Positions 11,758-23,899 of a DNA stretch of 64,000 bases are shown here, in pieces. Under the pieces are notes generated by a model, which was not told the DNA's origin, did no database searches, and saw nothing but the letters and a program-made list of their open reading frames with translations. Positions within the stretch are counted from its first letter, which is position 1, and each line of letters begins with the position of its first letter. Source of the DNA: Cryptomeria japonica (lineage: Eukaryota; Streptophyta; Pinopsida; Cupressales; Cupressaceae); contig NC_081406.1 in NCBI RefSeq assembly GCF_030272615.1, positions 395,954,439-396,018,438 of the forward strand, written 5' to 3'. A program made the position numbers and the translations under genes.

Positions 11758-14370
11758 AAAAATATAAAATGAATCATATTACATTTTATAAAAGACAATA
11801 AATATATAAAAACTATAAATACAAAAAGAACCTAAATTTTAAAGAAATAAAAGTTAAAAGCCCTAATATCAACTTTAATATATATATATTTCAATGAAAA
11901 CATCACGACCTCGTATTAATATAAAGGTGAATTTTAACATTTTTTATTAGTTTGTTGAAGTTTGTCAAACTTTGAATTTAATACTTGAAAGATGCCGAAC
12001 CCTATGACTTAGTCTGCAACACATGAAATTTTCAAAGCCTTCAATTGAAACTGAAAATGTCTATATAAACAACAAAAATCTATTTTCTACAATTCATGGG
12101 TTAAACTCTATTTGATTTGCTCTGTCTTTATGTTATGGAAATGCTCTTCAATTTTTTAAAAAAGTAGTCGTCTCTTTTCCTAAAAAAATTTAAGTTTTTT
12201 TTTTTAAAATCGCCGATTTTTTCCCCATTTTTCCTTTGATTTCTTCAAAAAATCTTATACTTTTGGTTTGCCAAATTTTCTCCAAACTATTTTTGCTGCT
12301 AAATATATTGCAAGGGTTGATTTTAGCTTTTTGGTCGTCTTTGTTCTATATTTCTTCCTTCCTAACATCTTGGATCCTATACCCTCTCCCTTATATTTAG
12401 AGTGTTTGGTCTGATACTATCTCTTCATTTCTCTCCTCTTGCTATCTCATTATGATGATGTATTAAAGTTTGATCCAGAATGTTGATGATAAAAATTGCA
12501 GTGTCAAATCAAGAAATCTGTTATAAATTGTTAATATGGACTGTAAAAACTTCATGTATTTAATGTAACACTCTGTTAAGTCAATTTGGAATCAGTTGGG
12601 AAATTTTTTTATTATGATAATGATATAGAAGGGCCTTATTCACATTAGGGAGGTTTTCTTTCAAATACCTGCATCAAGAATTATCCACCTACAGTACATG
12701 CTGTATTCATTTTCAAAATCTCCATGACTTTCCATAATGCAGGTCCTCTATGGCTCAATCAGAATCAACTATGTATAAACATCAAATCAGAGAAGTAGAA
12801 AAGCTTCATGCATATATAACTGGGAAGGAGTAAAATATGCTAACATTTTCTTCACTTCAAGTAACACTTTTTATGCACAGTTTACAGGAGTAGCTACTAC
12901 TTTAATAATATGACAAGTACAAGCTCTTGCGGAAAGCCAAACAGCTACCTCTGAGATAGTGTCAGTGAATGAGGGTTTCTGCTGAACATAGGAAAACCTG
13001 CGAGTAAAATTTAACAATGTTTCCAACTGAGTCTGGCCATAAATGCTATTTGAATAGCTAATATGTGGGTCATTTTCTATGCATTGCACCTCCGATGAAT
13101 TGATAAATATGTTTGGAGTAGAACAAAAGCAAACCAGATTGAACTAGAGATTGTTAAGTCCATGCTTTTAGAAATTTGCAACAGATTTGCTTCACACAAT
13201 CTTGTAAGTTCTAGCATTCCTCAAAGTATTACAATGCACACACTTCCCATATAAGTTTAGCTGCATAATATTTATTCTTTCAAAAATTATCTTTCGTGTC
13301 AAACACTGGTCCTTCCTTTGCCCTACCTATTCAATCCTTACCATCTCCCTTGATCATTAGTTTGATGAAGTTAGATTGACCAAGTCTCCGGCCAAGGTAC
13401 CCCATAAATAAGACGAGCTTGTGGCAATCCCTGTGAGCTCCAATCTTGCTAGTCCAACTGTAACCCACAACTTCCATGAAGCTTTTTGGCATGAGACATA
13501 CCAGATCTGCAAAGAAGAGTTGAGATCTTATGTATCCCAATATGCCAAAAATTCATCATCCAAGCTAAACTTTCCATTCCCAAAGGAGAATTGCTGCTAG
13601 CCCAAACAAGAAAATTCCCCTAACATTTCCTTCATGGATGAAATGGAAGAAAGAGTATAGTTGTTAAAAGAGCATGCCCAAATCTATCAATTCATGGTCA
13701 ATTGTCCTAGGGCCAAGTCCTTGTGTTGCTAGGTCCAACAAAACTGGAAACCCACTGGATATGTGAATCTTCTAATTATTCCTAAGTATACTTTGACACA
13801 GTCTTTGCCTTGAAGAATGAAAAAGATTGCATCTTCCAAGAAGGTACCCGGTTTCTTATAAAATATGGCCTCTGTATGAAACCTTGGGCATCGATATTTA
13901 ACCCAACTAGAGATCTCTCAAGTATAGCCTCCGTTTGGGTAAGATTCCACTTCCTTCCTAGTGAGTATCGGAAAAAACCCAACTGTAAAAGATTGTTATG
14001 CCATAGGAGAACATATAGTTTCATTTGAGCTCATGAGAAATGTAGGCATGATGAACTATTCAGACCTGTGTTAACATCAACTTTGACCAGAGACTCCCAA
14101 ATTAAATCATCCTAGACATGGAAAGGAATGATTTGGAACAAACTTTGGATTATGAATATGGACATCTAGCATGGATTTTGTCCACCGAGGAAAAATGAAA
14201 CAACCTGCAAGTGATTTGGCCTAGTGACCAAGAATGCCAATGAAAGAGATCAAATGAGCTGGTATGAAATAGAGAGAAGAGCCATTAAGAAAACAAGTTT
14301 CAAAAGGCATATACAAGAAACAGGAAAGATCTGAAAAATTTCATGACTCTATCCCTCTAATCCTTCTGTA
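11758..14370. other. Intronic sequence, nothing recognised
   Basis: AT-rich at first, more balanced from about 12650. Several short frames on both strands (12871-13089, 13331-13540, 13782-14024 on minus, 13810-14028 on plus) overlap one another and show no domain. No LTR pair was found, and I see no supportable exon. Confidence 0.4.
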
Positions 14371-14375
14371 GCTTT

Positions 14376-15183
14376 TGTTAATGCATTAGTAGCCTATGCA
14401 AGATAAGACTCTCCTAACTCAGTAATCTCCTATATTCTGTTTACTCATTTCATGCTTTATGTTTTGATCACAATTATGATATTGATATTGGATTAGATTG
14501 ACGACCTGCTTAACTATGTTAAGCGTCAATCTATAATGCTATTGGGCTATTAACCCGATAGCATACAATGCTAACAACTATTGTTATTGTTTATGTTATA
14601 TTAATCCATATGCTTTGATACTGATTCATAATTGGGTATGTTTTATCTATAACAATTAACAAATGACATATGATATCGAGCGGATATGTTTAAAGCACTA
14701 TTATCATTAACATATCGATCGGATATGATTAAGCACTATTATCATCATCAATGATACCGATTCATTATCGGGCATGGTATAAACGCTGTTATCATTAAAG
14801 ATACTGATTCATTATCGGGTATGTCTGAAGCACCGATTAGTTATGAATTGGTTGTTGTTAGTAGGGGTCACGACCAAGATGTGTCTGAAGCACCGATTAG
14901 TTATGAATTGGTTGTTGTTAGCAGGGGTCACGACCAAGTGACATCTTGGTCGGACATGTCTAAAAGACATGTCCGATCAAGGTGCCACTTGATCGTGGCC
15001 ACCCTACTACTTATACATCATTCCAATCAAAGGAGATGACATTGAAATCGATACATGTTCATTCTCCTTACCTGCAGCAAAAGAAAGATAGCAATATTAG
15101 TGTCGTTGGCATAATATCAAATTTAAAATACACCATCCTGCATATAACTTGTCCATTAAATTGGAAATTACAATACATTTACA
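14376..15183 (+). repeat. Left LTR of copia element (808 bp)
   Basis: Runs TGTTAATGCA to ATTTACA. Compared with the right LTR it has a 60-bp tandem duplication (unit starting TGTCTGAAGC, at 14822 and again at 14882) and lacks a 57-bp block. U3 is rich in imperfect palindromes built on CCGAT/ATCGG, for example ACCGATTCATTATCGG near 14757-14776. A near-perfect hairpin at 14946-14980 has a 16-bp stem with one G-T pair and an AAA loop (core TCGGACATGTCT / AGACATGTCCGA). Confidence 0.95.
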
Positions 15184-15199
15184 TGGGTATCAGAGCCAA
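15184..15199 (+). promoter_or_regulatory. Primer-binding site of copia element
   Basis: TGGGTATCAGAGCC directly follows the left LTR. It matches the usual plant copia site TGGTATCAGAGC, complementary to initiator methionine tRNA, except for one additional G. Confidence 0.85.
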
Positions 15200-15277
15200 G
15201 TTGATCGAACTTAAGGCTATTTAATTTCGTGAAACAAATTTAAGAACAAGGTTATATACTACATCACATTTCTTCAA

Positions 15278-18161
15278 ATGGCCAGTGCTATCAGATTCGA
15301 AGACAGACTTGGAGGTGGCGATGATTTTTCAGCCTGGAAATTCAGAATTCAAATGATCTTAAAGGAGAACAAAGTGGATTCTTCAAACTAAAAATGATCA
15401 ACCCGAAAATGAACCTGACAAAACAGCATGGATTGAGGGAAATGAAAAGGCAATAAAAATAATAGTTGATGGGGTGAGAAACAACATGATGCCCATCATA
15501 AGAAAACATCAGACAACCTATAAAATGTTCAAAGCTCTTGAAAGCACATTTGAGATATCAAATGCAAGTCGAACTCTAGCACTAAAATGAGAAATAAATC
15601 ATATCACCATGAACAAAGGGGAGACAATCAACGCCTACTTTATGCGGATATCAATTCTAAAAGATGAACTTGCAACTCTAGACTACGAGATCTAAAGCAA
15701 AGAACTAACACTCATTGCTTTAGATGGGTTGCCTAGTGGATGGAGCACATTCGTCCAAGGCATCAGTGCAAGGTCCAAATATCCCAAATTTGAAAGATTA
15801 AGGGATGACTGTCTCCAAGAGGAATCAAGATTGAACAAAATAGGAATGAAACACAAGAATATAGATGAAGACCTGCAGGTTCTAAACACCAACTCCACCA
15901 AGCAAAACAAGAAAAGGCAGTTTAGAAAGAGAAAAGGTCGTCAAGGCAAGAACACTTCAAAGAAGGACTTATCTCACATTCAATGTTACAGATGTGATCA
16001 GTTCGAACACTTCGTTGCAAAATGCCCAGAAAGAACCAAGAAACATGCTACATTTGTCAAAGCAGGGAAGACTAAAGGGGAAGATGACTCCGGGAAATAC
16101 GTATTCTACTCAGCACTCACAAGTCAAGCTTCTAACAAAATCAACTCATGGGTGATTGATAGTGGTTCATCCAGGCACATCACTGGGTTTAGAGAAGTAC
16201 TTGATTCCATGACAGAGGAGAGTAATGAGGACGTAACCATCGGAGATGACTCCACATACCCAGTTAGAGGAGTAGGAACCTGCACCATCAAATTGAAGAC
16301 AGGCATAACCTTACAGCTTGAAGGAGTACTATATGTCCCTGGCATCAAAAGAAATCTAGTTTCTATATCGGCAATGGAAGATAAAGGATACAGAGTGACA
16401 TTCATGGACAACAAAGTATTGGCCTGGCCAAGGAACTCCTCCATCAAGAAGGCAAAGACCATTGGACAGAGATAGGGCTATTTGTATGAGCTGTGCACGG
16501 AAACCAATCTAGCCCTAATCCATTAAGCCACTAATGCAAATGAAGTGTGTCATAGAAGATTAGGCCATCTGAATTTTAGGGCTTTATCTTCAATGGGAAA
16601 CCTTGTCACAGGTCTACCCAAATTAAAGCAAGATCATTCAGGGGCATGCAAAGGATGTGCCCTAGGTAGGAATACCAAAGGTGCATTCCAAAATAGTACT
16701 AGGAAAACTAGCAAAATTCTAGAATTAGTTCATTCTGATGTATGTGGACCTATGTCCGTATCCTCTCTAGGGGGATTCTTGTATTATGTAATATTTGTTG
16801 ATGACTACTCTAGGAAGACTTGGATCTACTTTCTGAAAAGTAAAGAATCAAAAGAGATCCTCTCTAGGTTTAAAGAATTTAAATCACTAACTGAAAACCA
16901 CTCAGGAAACAAAGTTAAAACCCTAAGAACCGACAATGGGAGAGAATACACATCAGATTCATTTAAAGAATTTTGTAGAGATAATGGGATTAAGAGGGAG
17001 CTTACTATACCTTATAACCCTCAACAAAATGGGGTAGCAGAAAGAAAAAATAGGACTATAGTTGAAGCTGCCAAAGCCATGATTCTAGATCAAAACCTTA
17101 ACACTAATCTCTGGGCTGAAGCTTCCAGCACCGCTGTATATATACAGAATAGGTGCCCTCACTCCCATCTTGAGGACAAAACTCTTGAGGAAGTATTCAC
17201 TAAGATTAAGCCTGATATTAGCCACCTTAGGATATTTGGATGTCCTGTCTATATCCATATACCTAAAGAAAAGAGACTAAAACTAGAACCTTCTGGAAAA
17301 AGAGGATTGCTTGTAGGATATAGTGAAACCTCCAAAGCCTATAGAATCTATGTACCTAGTCAAAGAAATATTGAACTAAATAGGGATGTAATATTTGAAG
17401 AAGACCTAGCTTTCAAAAGAGCTCAGAACTTCATAGAACCTGAAATCTATGTACCTACCTCTAACTTAGATGAAAATCCTGCCCCTGAGTTTCAGAGAGA
17501 GAATCTAGATGAAACTGAAAATGAAAATGAAAACACACCTAGAAATCTCAAGAAAAGACCACTATGGGCCACCAAAACAGTAGAAGAAGCTCAGAGGTTT
17601 GCTGCTCCCTCTGGAACCTTCAGAGAAAGCAAAAGACCTAATAAGTTTACTAGCTATGTTGCTCTTATGAATGACCTATCTAAAAACGAACCTGACAATG
17701 TAACAGATGCCCTTAAACATCAAGTATGGAAGGATGCTATGTCTGAAGAGTATCAATCCATGATGAAAAATGATGTATGGGAAATTATCCCTAGGCCAAC
17801 TAAGAAGTCTGTTGTTTCTTCTAAATGGCTCTTCAAGATCAAACATGCAACAGATGGCAGCATTGAAAAATATAAGGCAAGATTTGTAGCCAGAGGTTTT
17901 TCTCAAAAGGAAGGGATAGACTATGAAGAAACATTTGCTCCTGTAGCCAGATATACCTCAGTAAGGGCTGTACTAGCCATTGCAGCAGCAAAGGGATGGA
18001 AGGTACATCAAATGGATGTAAAGACAGCTTTTCTTAATGGAGAGATATCTGAAGAAGTATACCTAGAGCAACCTGAAGGGTTTGAGATCCATCATGCAGA
18101 ATCTCATGTGTGTAGACTCAAGAAAGCCCTATATGGGCTCAAACAGGTTCCCAGGGCCTAG
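15278..18161 (+). pseudogene. Copia Gag-protease-integrase-RT (first part), broken
   Basis: Gag starts at ATG 15278 (MASAIRFEDRLGGGDDFSAW) and carries one zinc knuckle, C-x2-C-x4-H-x4-C, near 15985-16030. The protease follows with WVIDSGSSRHITG near 16150. Integrase shows CHRRLGHLN (about 16545), the catalytic pattern HSDVCGP / RTDNGREY / NPQQNGVAERKN, then RT motifs SKWLFKIKH, YKARFVARGFSQ and MDVKTAFLNG. Breaks seen: a frameshift with TAA at 15389-15391, then in the main frame TGA 15588-15590, TAA 15693-15695, TAG 16473-16475, TAA 16524-16526 and TAG 18159-18161. The catalytic residues themselves are kept, so decay is by a handful of nonsense changes. Normal product: capsid plus the enzymes that copy and insert the element. 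Confidence 0.93.
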
Positions 18162-19213
18162 TATGAAAGAATTGACACATATCTATCAACACTAGGCTTC
18201 TCTAAAATGAAGCAGATCCTAATGTCTACTACAAACAGAATAAAGGTGATATGCTAATAATGATTTTATATGTTGATGATTTATTAATCATAGGAGAGGA
18301 TCATCTTATAGATCAATGCAAGAAAGAGCTATCCAAAGAATTTGATATGAAGGACTTGGGATTCCTTCATTATTTCCTAGGGTTGGAAGTATGGCAGAAT
18401 CCTGACAATATTGTTCTAAACCAAGGCAAGTATACATTAGATATCCTGAAGAGATTTGGAATGCTCAACTGTAGACCTATGACCGCTCCAACGGAAACCA
18501 ATCTTCATAAACTTAAAGAAGCAGCAACAGAATCACCTTCTACTGACCCCACTCTATACAGGCAAATGATTGGGTCTCTTATGTATCTAGTAAATACAAG
18601 ACCAGATATCTGCTATGCAATAAATGCCTTGAGTCAGTTTATGTGTGAGCCAAAGGAGATACACCTGGTAGCAGTAAAACACATTATGAGATATTTACAA
18701 GGCACCTTTAACCTTGGTCTCAAGTATAAGAAAATTGATCTTAATCTACACGGATTCTCAGATTCAGATTGGGCCGGAAGTGTGACTGATCGGAAAAGCA
18801 CCTCTGGGTGTTGCTTCAGTTTGGGATCAGCCATGATATCCTGGATCAGTAGAAAACAATCTTCTGTAGCGCAAAGTTCCACCGAGGCCGAATACATTGC
18901 AGCTTCCATGGCTGCCCGAGAAGCAGTGTGGCTTAGAAAGTTGCTTGTGGGATTGTTTGGCAATCCGATGAAACCTACTATCATCCATTGCGACAATCAA
19001 AGTTGCATAAAACTTTCAGTGAATCTAGTGTTCCATGATAGATCCAAACATATTGAGATCCCATACCATTATGTCCGAGACATGGTAGACAAAAATGTGA
19101 TCAAATTAGAATATGTTAGTACAGGAGATCAGACTGTAGATATTCTGACCGAACCACTTTCCAGAGTGAAGGTTGATCACTTCAGAAAGGGTTTAGGTAT
19201 GATAGAAAGGTAA
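18162..19213 (+). pseudogene. Copia RT (catalytic YVDD) and RNase H, frameshifted
   Basis: Continues the polyprotein after a stop at 18159-18161 and a frameshift near 18200-18215. The frame 18251-19213 begins with the catalytic RT box LYVDDLLIIG and ends with a copia RNase H: SDSDWAGSVTDRKSTSG, the QSSVAQSSTEAEYIA box and DNQSCIKLS, then KHIEIPYHYVRD near the C-terminus. The frame from 18251 to its stop is 320 residues long with no further break, so the last third of pol is intact. Its stop is 550 bp before the right LTR. Confidence 0.93.
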
Positions 19214-19763
19214 TCTGCTTTGTAAATAAGATGTTGAAAATGTAAACTTCTTTTGTCATGTTGAGACATTTTGGGTTTTACCCCCTGTGCTCATATCTAA
19301 GAGGTGACGATCTCTCAGATTATGAACACTTGTATGCAGACATCATAAGGTGACGATCTTATGATTCTCAAACCAGTTATCACGTTGGATCTCTGGTATG
19401 TCATGGATGTGCCATGATGTTGTTGTGATAAAACATTTGAATGAAATGTTTGTGCACATATCACAACCTGGAAAAGATGAGAATTTAACCATCCTCATAT
19501 GTTTATCCTCAGTATTGCGTGTTTAGGCAATACTGATATCACGTGTTTAGGTGATATCTTGTCATAATAAAATGATGAATCTATTATATCACATAGATTG
19601 GTGGTACCCTATGTCACATACTTAGGATAATGTTTTATGTTTGTATCCTATGTTCTGATGGTACTACATATTATATGTATAGATGATATATATTCTTGGA
19701 GATTGACACTTTGAAAAAGAAATGTGATGCAGGTTACCTTATCTTCCAAAAACTAAGAGGGAG

Positions 19764-20568
19764 TGTTAATGCATTAGTAGCCTCTGCAAGATAAGACTCT
19801 CCTAACTCAGTAATCTCCTATATTCTGTTTACTCATTTCATGCTTTATGTTTTGATCACAATTATGATATTGATATTGGATTAGATTGACGACCTGCTTA
19901 AGTATGTTAAGCGTCAATCTATAATGCTATCGGGCTATTAACCCGATAGCATATTAATGTCGATTCATATCGGCATTAATATGCTATCGGTGTATTAACC
20001 CGTTAGCATACAATGCTAACAACTATTGTTATTGTTTATGTTATATTAATCCATATGCTTTGATACCGATTCATAATCGGGTATGTTTTATCTGTAACAA
20101 TTAACAAATGACATATGATATCGATCGGATATGTTTAAAGCACTATTATCATTAACATATTGATCGGATATGATTAAGCACTATTATCATCAGCAATGAT
20201 ACCGATTCATTATCGGGCATGGTATAAACACTATTATCATTAAAGATACCGATTCATTATTGGGTATGTCTGAAGCACCGATTAGTTATGAATTGGTTGT
20301 TGTTAGTAGGGGTCACGACCAAGTGACATCTTGGTTGGACATTTCTAAAAGACATGTCCGATCAAGGTGCCACTTGATCATGGCCACCCTACTACTTATA
20401 CATCATTCCAATCAAAGGAGATGACATTGAAATCGATACATGCTCATTCTCCTTACCTGCAGCAAAAGAAAGATAGCAATATTAGTGTCATTGGCATAAT
20501 ATCAAATTTAAAATACACCATCCTGCATTTAACTTGTCCATTAAATTGGAAATTACAATACATTTACA
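19764..20568 (+). repeat. Right LTR of copia element (805 bp)
   Basis: Same ends as the left LTR. It lacks the 60-bp duplication and instead has an extra 57-bp block (about 19952-20008) next to perfect inverted repeats: GCTATCGGG-7-CCCGATAGC at 19926-19950 and ATTAATG...CATTAAT at 19953-19980. Loss and gain account for the full length difference (808 - 60 + 57 = 805), so no other net indel separates the two LTRs. Confidence 0.95.
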
Positions 20569-20573
20569 GCTTT

Positions 20574-23370
20574 GATGGAGTAAGATAAGAAAACTACCAA
20601 CCTTGCTACTACATCAATGAAAAAAAGCAACTCTACAGGTCACAAATAGGGGAGCCATATAATTTGCAGTGGTCTTTAAGACTCAAAAATGTCAACACAA
20701 GAGACCACATATAAAGTCGGCACGAGAACTTTGCTCTTGGGAATCAATCCATAAGAGCCTGTAGATTTGGGACTTGACTGCAAGTAGAGATAAAAGAAGT
20801 GTATCTTGAGGATGCATCCTGAGGAATTTTTTGATGTACCTTCATTTGGTGGCATCTTGGGGATGTGGAAACAAGACAAAAATGTCTCGTCCCTGACCCC
20901 ACTCTCTGGAAAATGTGTGGGCCTTCCTGTGGTTATGTCTTTCTTCCAAGTAAAATGGGCTTTAGACCTGTTTTTGTAACAGAAGAACACCTTTTTCATG
21001 CTCTCAGCCATAACCCCTGTTTTTCTGAAAGGGGTTTGTCTTTTCATAAAAAATTATGTTGATATGAATGCGACTTATCTTTATCAGTAGCCCTATCTTT
21101 ATCAGTAGCCCTCTATGTAGATCCAACCCAATAGGTTCAGTAAGCAAATTATGTGATGCAACTGGGTGATTCTAGGGCTGACACTTCAAAGCAGTTAAGA
21201 AAGCTGAAGAGTATCAAATGAAGGCTGGAGGGGGCAGCTTTGAAAAAGCCAAGTTTACCATAGGGCCACTCTGAAGGAACAAACAGTTGGGTGGCATATT
21301 TGCAGTGTTCCATGGGGACACATCCCTGTGGATCTGGGTAACATCCCAGAGATCCCAGAGACTTAGGGAATTGTGGAGACGTCCTCTTTTTTCAGGACTG
21401 GGCATTTGTTGGACACAAATAAAAAAGGTAGTTTCTTAGGAAAATGGTGCTAAAAATTCCTAAAAAGCTAAACGTGGGAGGATAGTCATTGTGAATTCAG
21501 TACATTTTATTTACTTTTTAAATCTTCAGCAGCTTTTAGTTTGTAAAGTTATTTGAACAGCCATCCCATCACTGTCCCCAAAATTTGTTGAAATTTCTTT
21601 CTGTTCCCAAAAATATGTCCTCATGTTCCCTCATTTCGGAAAGATTCCAAGAAAAACTCTGGATTTGTAGAAGATTGTTTATCATAATAGGAATGTCCTT
21701 AGTAATGTGACTTATTAGCTGACCAAGATGTTGTGGACACTTAAAGCAAACACTTGCATCACTGTCCCCAAAATTTGTTTAAATTTCTTGCTGTTCCCAA
21801 AAATACGTCCTCATGTTCCCTCATTTTGGAAGATTCCAAGAAGCACTCTGGATTTGCAGAAGATTGGTTATCATAATAGGAATGTCCTCAGTAATGTGAC
21901 TAATTAGCTGACCAAGATGTTGTGGACACTTAAAGCAAACACTTCTGGCAGTATCAGAGAGGGGCTGCACATTTTTGTATCTTAGTTGCTCAGGTGCATC
22001 TTGGATATTTTGGGACTATGGACCTACTTTTTCCAAGAGTATGTATGATTTCGGATCAAGCATCTGGGGTCAGTTTGGTGTGAAATGCTACTGCAACAGC
22101 TCAGAGGAATCCACAACTGCTTTATGAATGATTACTGTTTGTGGGGAAACTGTCATGAGGCTGTGCCTGTCATTTTTTTGAAGTCTTTTGGATGCTATAT
22201 GGTAAGTAGATTATTACAACTACTAATTGCTCTTTTAATTTCTAAAGCTCTCGTATTTAGTGGTGGTCGTCTGGAAGATGTTCGTATTACCTTAGTTAGT
22301 CTTGTTTTGGTGTTAGTAATTGTATATTGATTACTCTTTAGTAATATATATTTCTTTTATACATGTTTTTAATTTAATGTAGAAGAAGAAGAAATTTTTA
22401 ACATGCACGAGGCTAAGAATAGCCTACGGGACAGCTCGCCTGATCAAACCGACTTTTGCAATTCCATCCTTCTCCTATGCATAAAGGATAACTTATACAA
22501 TCTTTGTTTAGATGCTATGCATATCATGCTTCAATTAGGATGATTTCAAGTGGTAACTTAAGGGGACCTTTATAGCAAATATTCGGGTTCAGACTCTTGA
22601 AATATTACTGACATGGAGTAAAGTACTGCATCTAATGGTCAATGTGGTGTACCTCAATGGATGCACTAGGTGCAAATTCTGGATGAATTCGACAGAATAA
22701 ATACCTCCCAGCTTGATATCTTTGCAGAATGTAAGCTCCACCGTAGTTAAACTGGGGATAATTAGTTCATCAGGGGAAAATAAATGTTTATTATCATGCA
22801 TAAAACCAAAAAGAAACATTCCTAGAAATTTATCAATGACTGTTAAGCTTCTCAATAAATGTCGGTAGATGTCAAATTACATTTAGTGGGAGTTAGAATC
22901 CATCGAATTCAGCTTCATATAGACAACAATGTTTCCTTTGAAGACTGTGATAACTTCTATGGAAAGAAAAGAGCACTCTTTAAAAATTAAAATAATTAGG
23001 AATATATGTTTCATCAAAAATTGAAAAAACTTATTCCATAGCTGTATCTAAGGGTTATGAGTCAATGTAAAGTAATCACTAAAACAGTGCAAGGGCAATG
23101 TTAAAACTTCAAATGTCCTGATAATTTCTGGAATACAAATAAATGCTACAAAAAATCGTTTTTGTTTGCTAAAACTCGATATATGTAAGGCTTCAAAGAG
23201 GACCCCTTGTTTACCAAAGATAATCACGTAGAGAATATTAAAACAACTTGCTCATGCTAATTCCTTGGGCATATCTATTGTGCGTTTGCATTTTTAGCAA
23301 GCTATCTCTAATTGGAGACTTTGTTGGCAAACCTTATACTAAATCTTCGGAAATTTGTGTTATTACTTAG
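20574..23370. other. Intronic sequence with a 190-bp tandem duplication
   Basis: No supportable exon. A frame at 20676-21047 (minus) and its plus-strand partner at 20865-21062 show no domain. The GTAAGT near 22201 follows a stretch with stop codons in all likely frames, so I did not accept an exon there. The duplication at 21567-21944 is listed separately. Confidence 0.4.
21567..21944. repeat. Tandem duplication, period 190 bp
   Basis: Copy 1 (21567-21756) and copy 2 (21757-21944) both begin CATCACTGTCCCCAAAATTTG and end GCAAACACTT. They differ at only a modest number of scattered positions, so the duplication is fairly recent. Confidence 0.92.
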
Positions 23371-23541
23371 CCACTTAAGATCGAAGAGGGAAGAGAAATG
23401 GACAAGGCACAAGAACCGAAGGAAGTTGATGGATGCATAGAAAGGTTGGAAGAAAGATCTGCGAAAGAGGTTCTAGAAGCACACAAAGACAAAGAGCGGC
23501 TGCAAGAAAAAAAGGGGCAAATTGGAGAAGATTTGGAAAAG
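23371..23541 (+). CDS. Penultimate exon of putative bromodomain-family protein
   Basis: 171 bp, 57 open codons, bounded by acceptor TTACTTAG and donor AAG/GTATAT, phase 0 at both ends. The peptide is highly charged and predicted by eye to be a coiled coil (RLEERSAKEVLEAHKDKERL and QEKKGQIGEDLEK). An in-frame ATG occurs at 23398, but reading is already open from the acceptor, so it need not be a start. Charged helical segments of this kind precede the C-terminal end in the plant bromodomain proteins I compare it to from memory. It is separated from the last exon by a 172-bp intron, a normal plant size. Confidence 0.6.
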
Positions 23542-23713
23542 GTATATTCATAAATTCTTAAGATATTTTAAGATCTTATTGCACTTTATAGTATTTAGTT
23601 CCAACTATATTTATTCTTTTTGGAACAAGTACAGATTTAAGGCTTTTTTCAATCTATAATCTTTTACTGATTTGGATCAAGCCTATGCTCAATTACCTTG
23701 TTGAAAATGGCAG

Positions 23714-23899
23714 GAGTCATCTGGGAAGTACTTTTCTGCAGATATCAACTTTCCTCTGCAAAACACAAGCCCCTCAATTTCAAAAATGGGCATGGTTCTT
23801 TTTGGGACATGGAACTGGCCTCATTCATTAACTTACCGTCCACCCAGACAATGTGCAGATAATCCTATTATGGATGTAATATCATCATTTACAGATTAG
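23714..23899 (+). CDS. Terminal exon of putative bromodomain-family protein
   Basis: 186 bp from acceptor AAAATGGCAG to TAG at 23897-23899, 61 codons, phase 0. The peptide starts ESSGKYFSADINF and includes MVLFGTWNWPHSL and NPIMDVISSF near the end. The pattern 'leu/val-phe ... W-N-x-P-H-S-L ... N-P-I-x-x-x-I' close to the C-terminus matches my memory of the end of a plant bromodomain protein family; a search is needed to confirm. Together with the two upstream exons it has consistent splice signals and phases and no stop codons, unlike every transposon gene in the window, which argues for a functional host gene. Confidence 0.6.
   Translation, partial: ESSGKYFSADINFPLQNTSPSISKMGMVLFGTWNWPHSLTYRPPRQCADNPIMDVISSFTD

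Larger units (their letters stand above)
14376..20568 (+). mobile_element. Full-length Ty1/copia retrotransposon
   Basis: Complete structure: 5-bp target duplication GCTTT on both sides (14371-14375 and 20569-20573), 808-bp left LTR, primer-binding site directly after it, Gag-protease-integrase-RT-RNase H coding region in copia order, a purine-rich tract AACTAAGAGGGAG at 19751-19763 and an 805-bp right LTR. It lies in the sense direction inside the putative 19.5-kb intron. LTRs are close in sequence apart from two clear indels, so this is one of the younger insertions in the window, yet the coding region has several breaks and cannot make an intact polyprotein. Confidence 0.95.
3908..23370 (+). 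other. Putative 19.5-kb intron loaded with transposons
   Basis: If the exons at 3766 and 23371 belong to the same transcript, the sequence between them is one intron (donor GTAAGT, acceptor TTACTTAG) or a few introns with exons I did not detect. It contains a gypsy gag relic, a solo LTR, a SINE, a full-length copia element on the sense strand and several tandem duplications. Introns this long, filled by retroelements, are well known in conifers. Continuity is inferred from matching phase 0 and from the shared family resemblance of the flanking exons, not from a transcript. Confidence 0.45.

Noticed and set aside
20676-21062. Gene of 123 codons (minus) or 65 codons (plus)
   Set aside because: Frames overlap on opposite strands, show no domain and lie in intron sequence next to a copia LTR.
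22050-22210. Candidate exon before GTAAGT at 22201
   Set aside because: Stops interrupt the plausible frames and no acceptor is convincing; the peptide matches nothing in the gene model.
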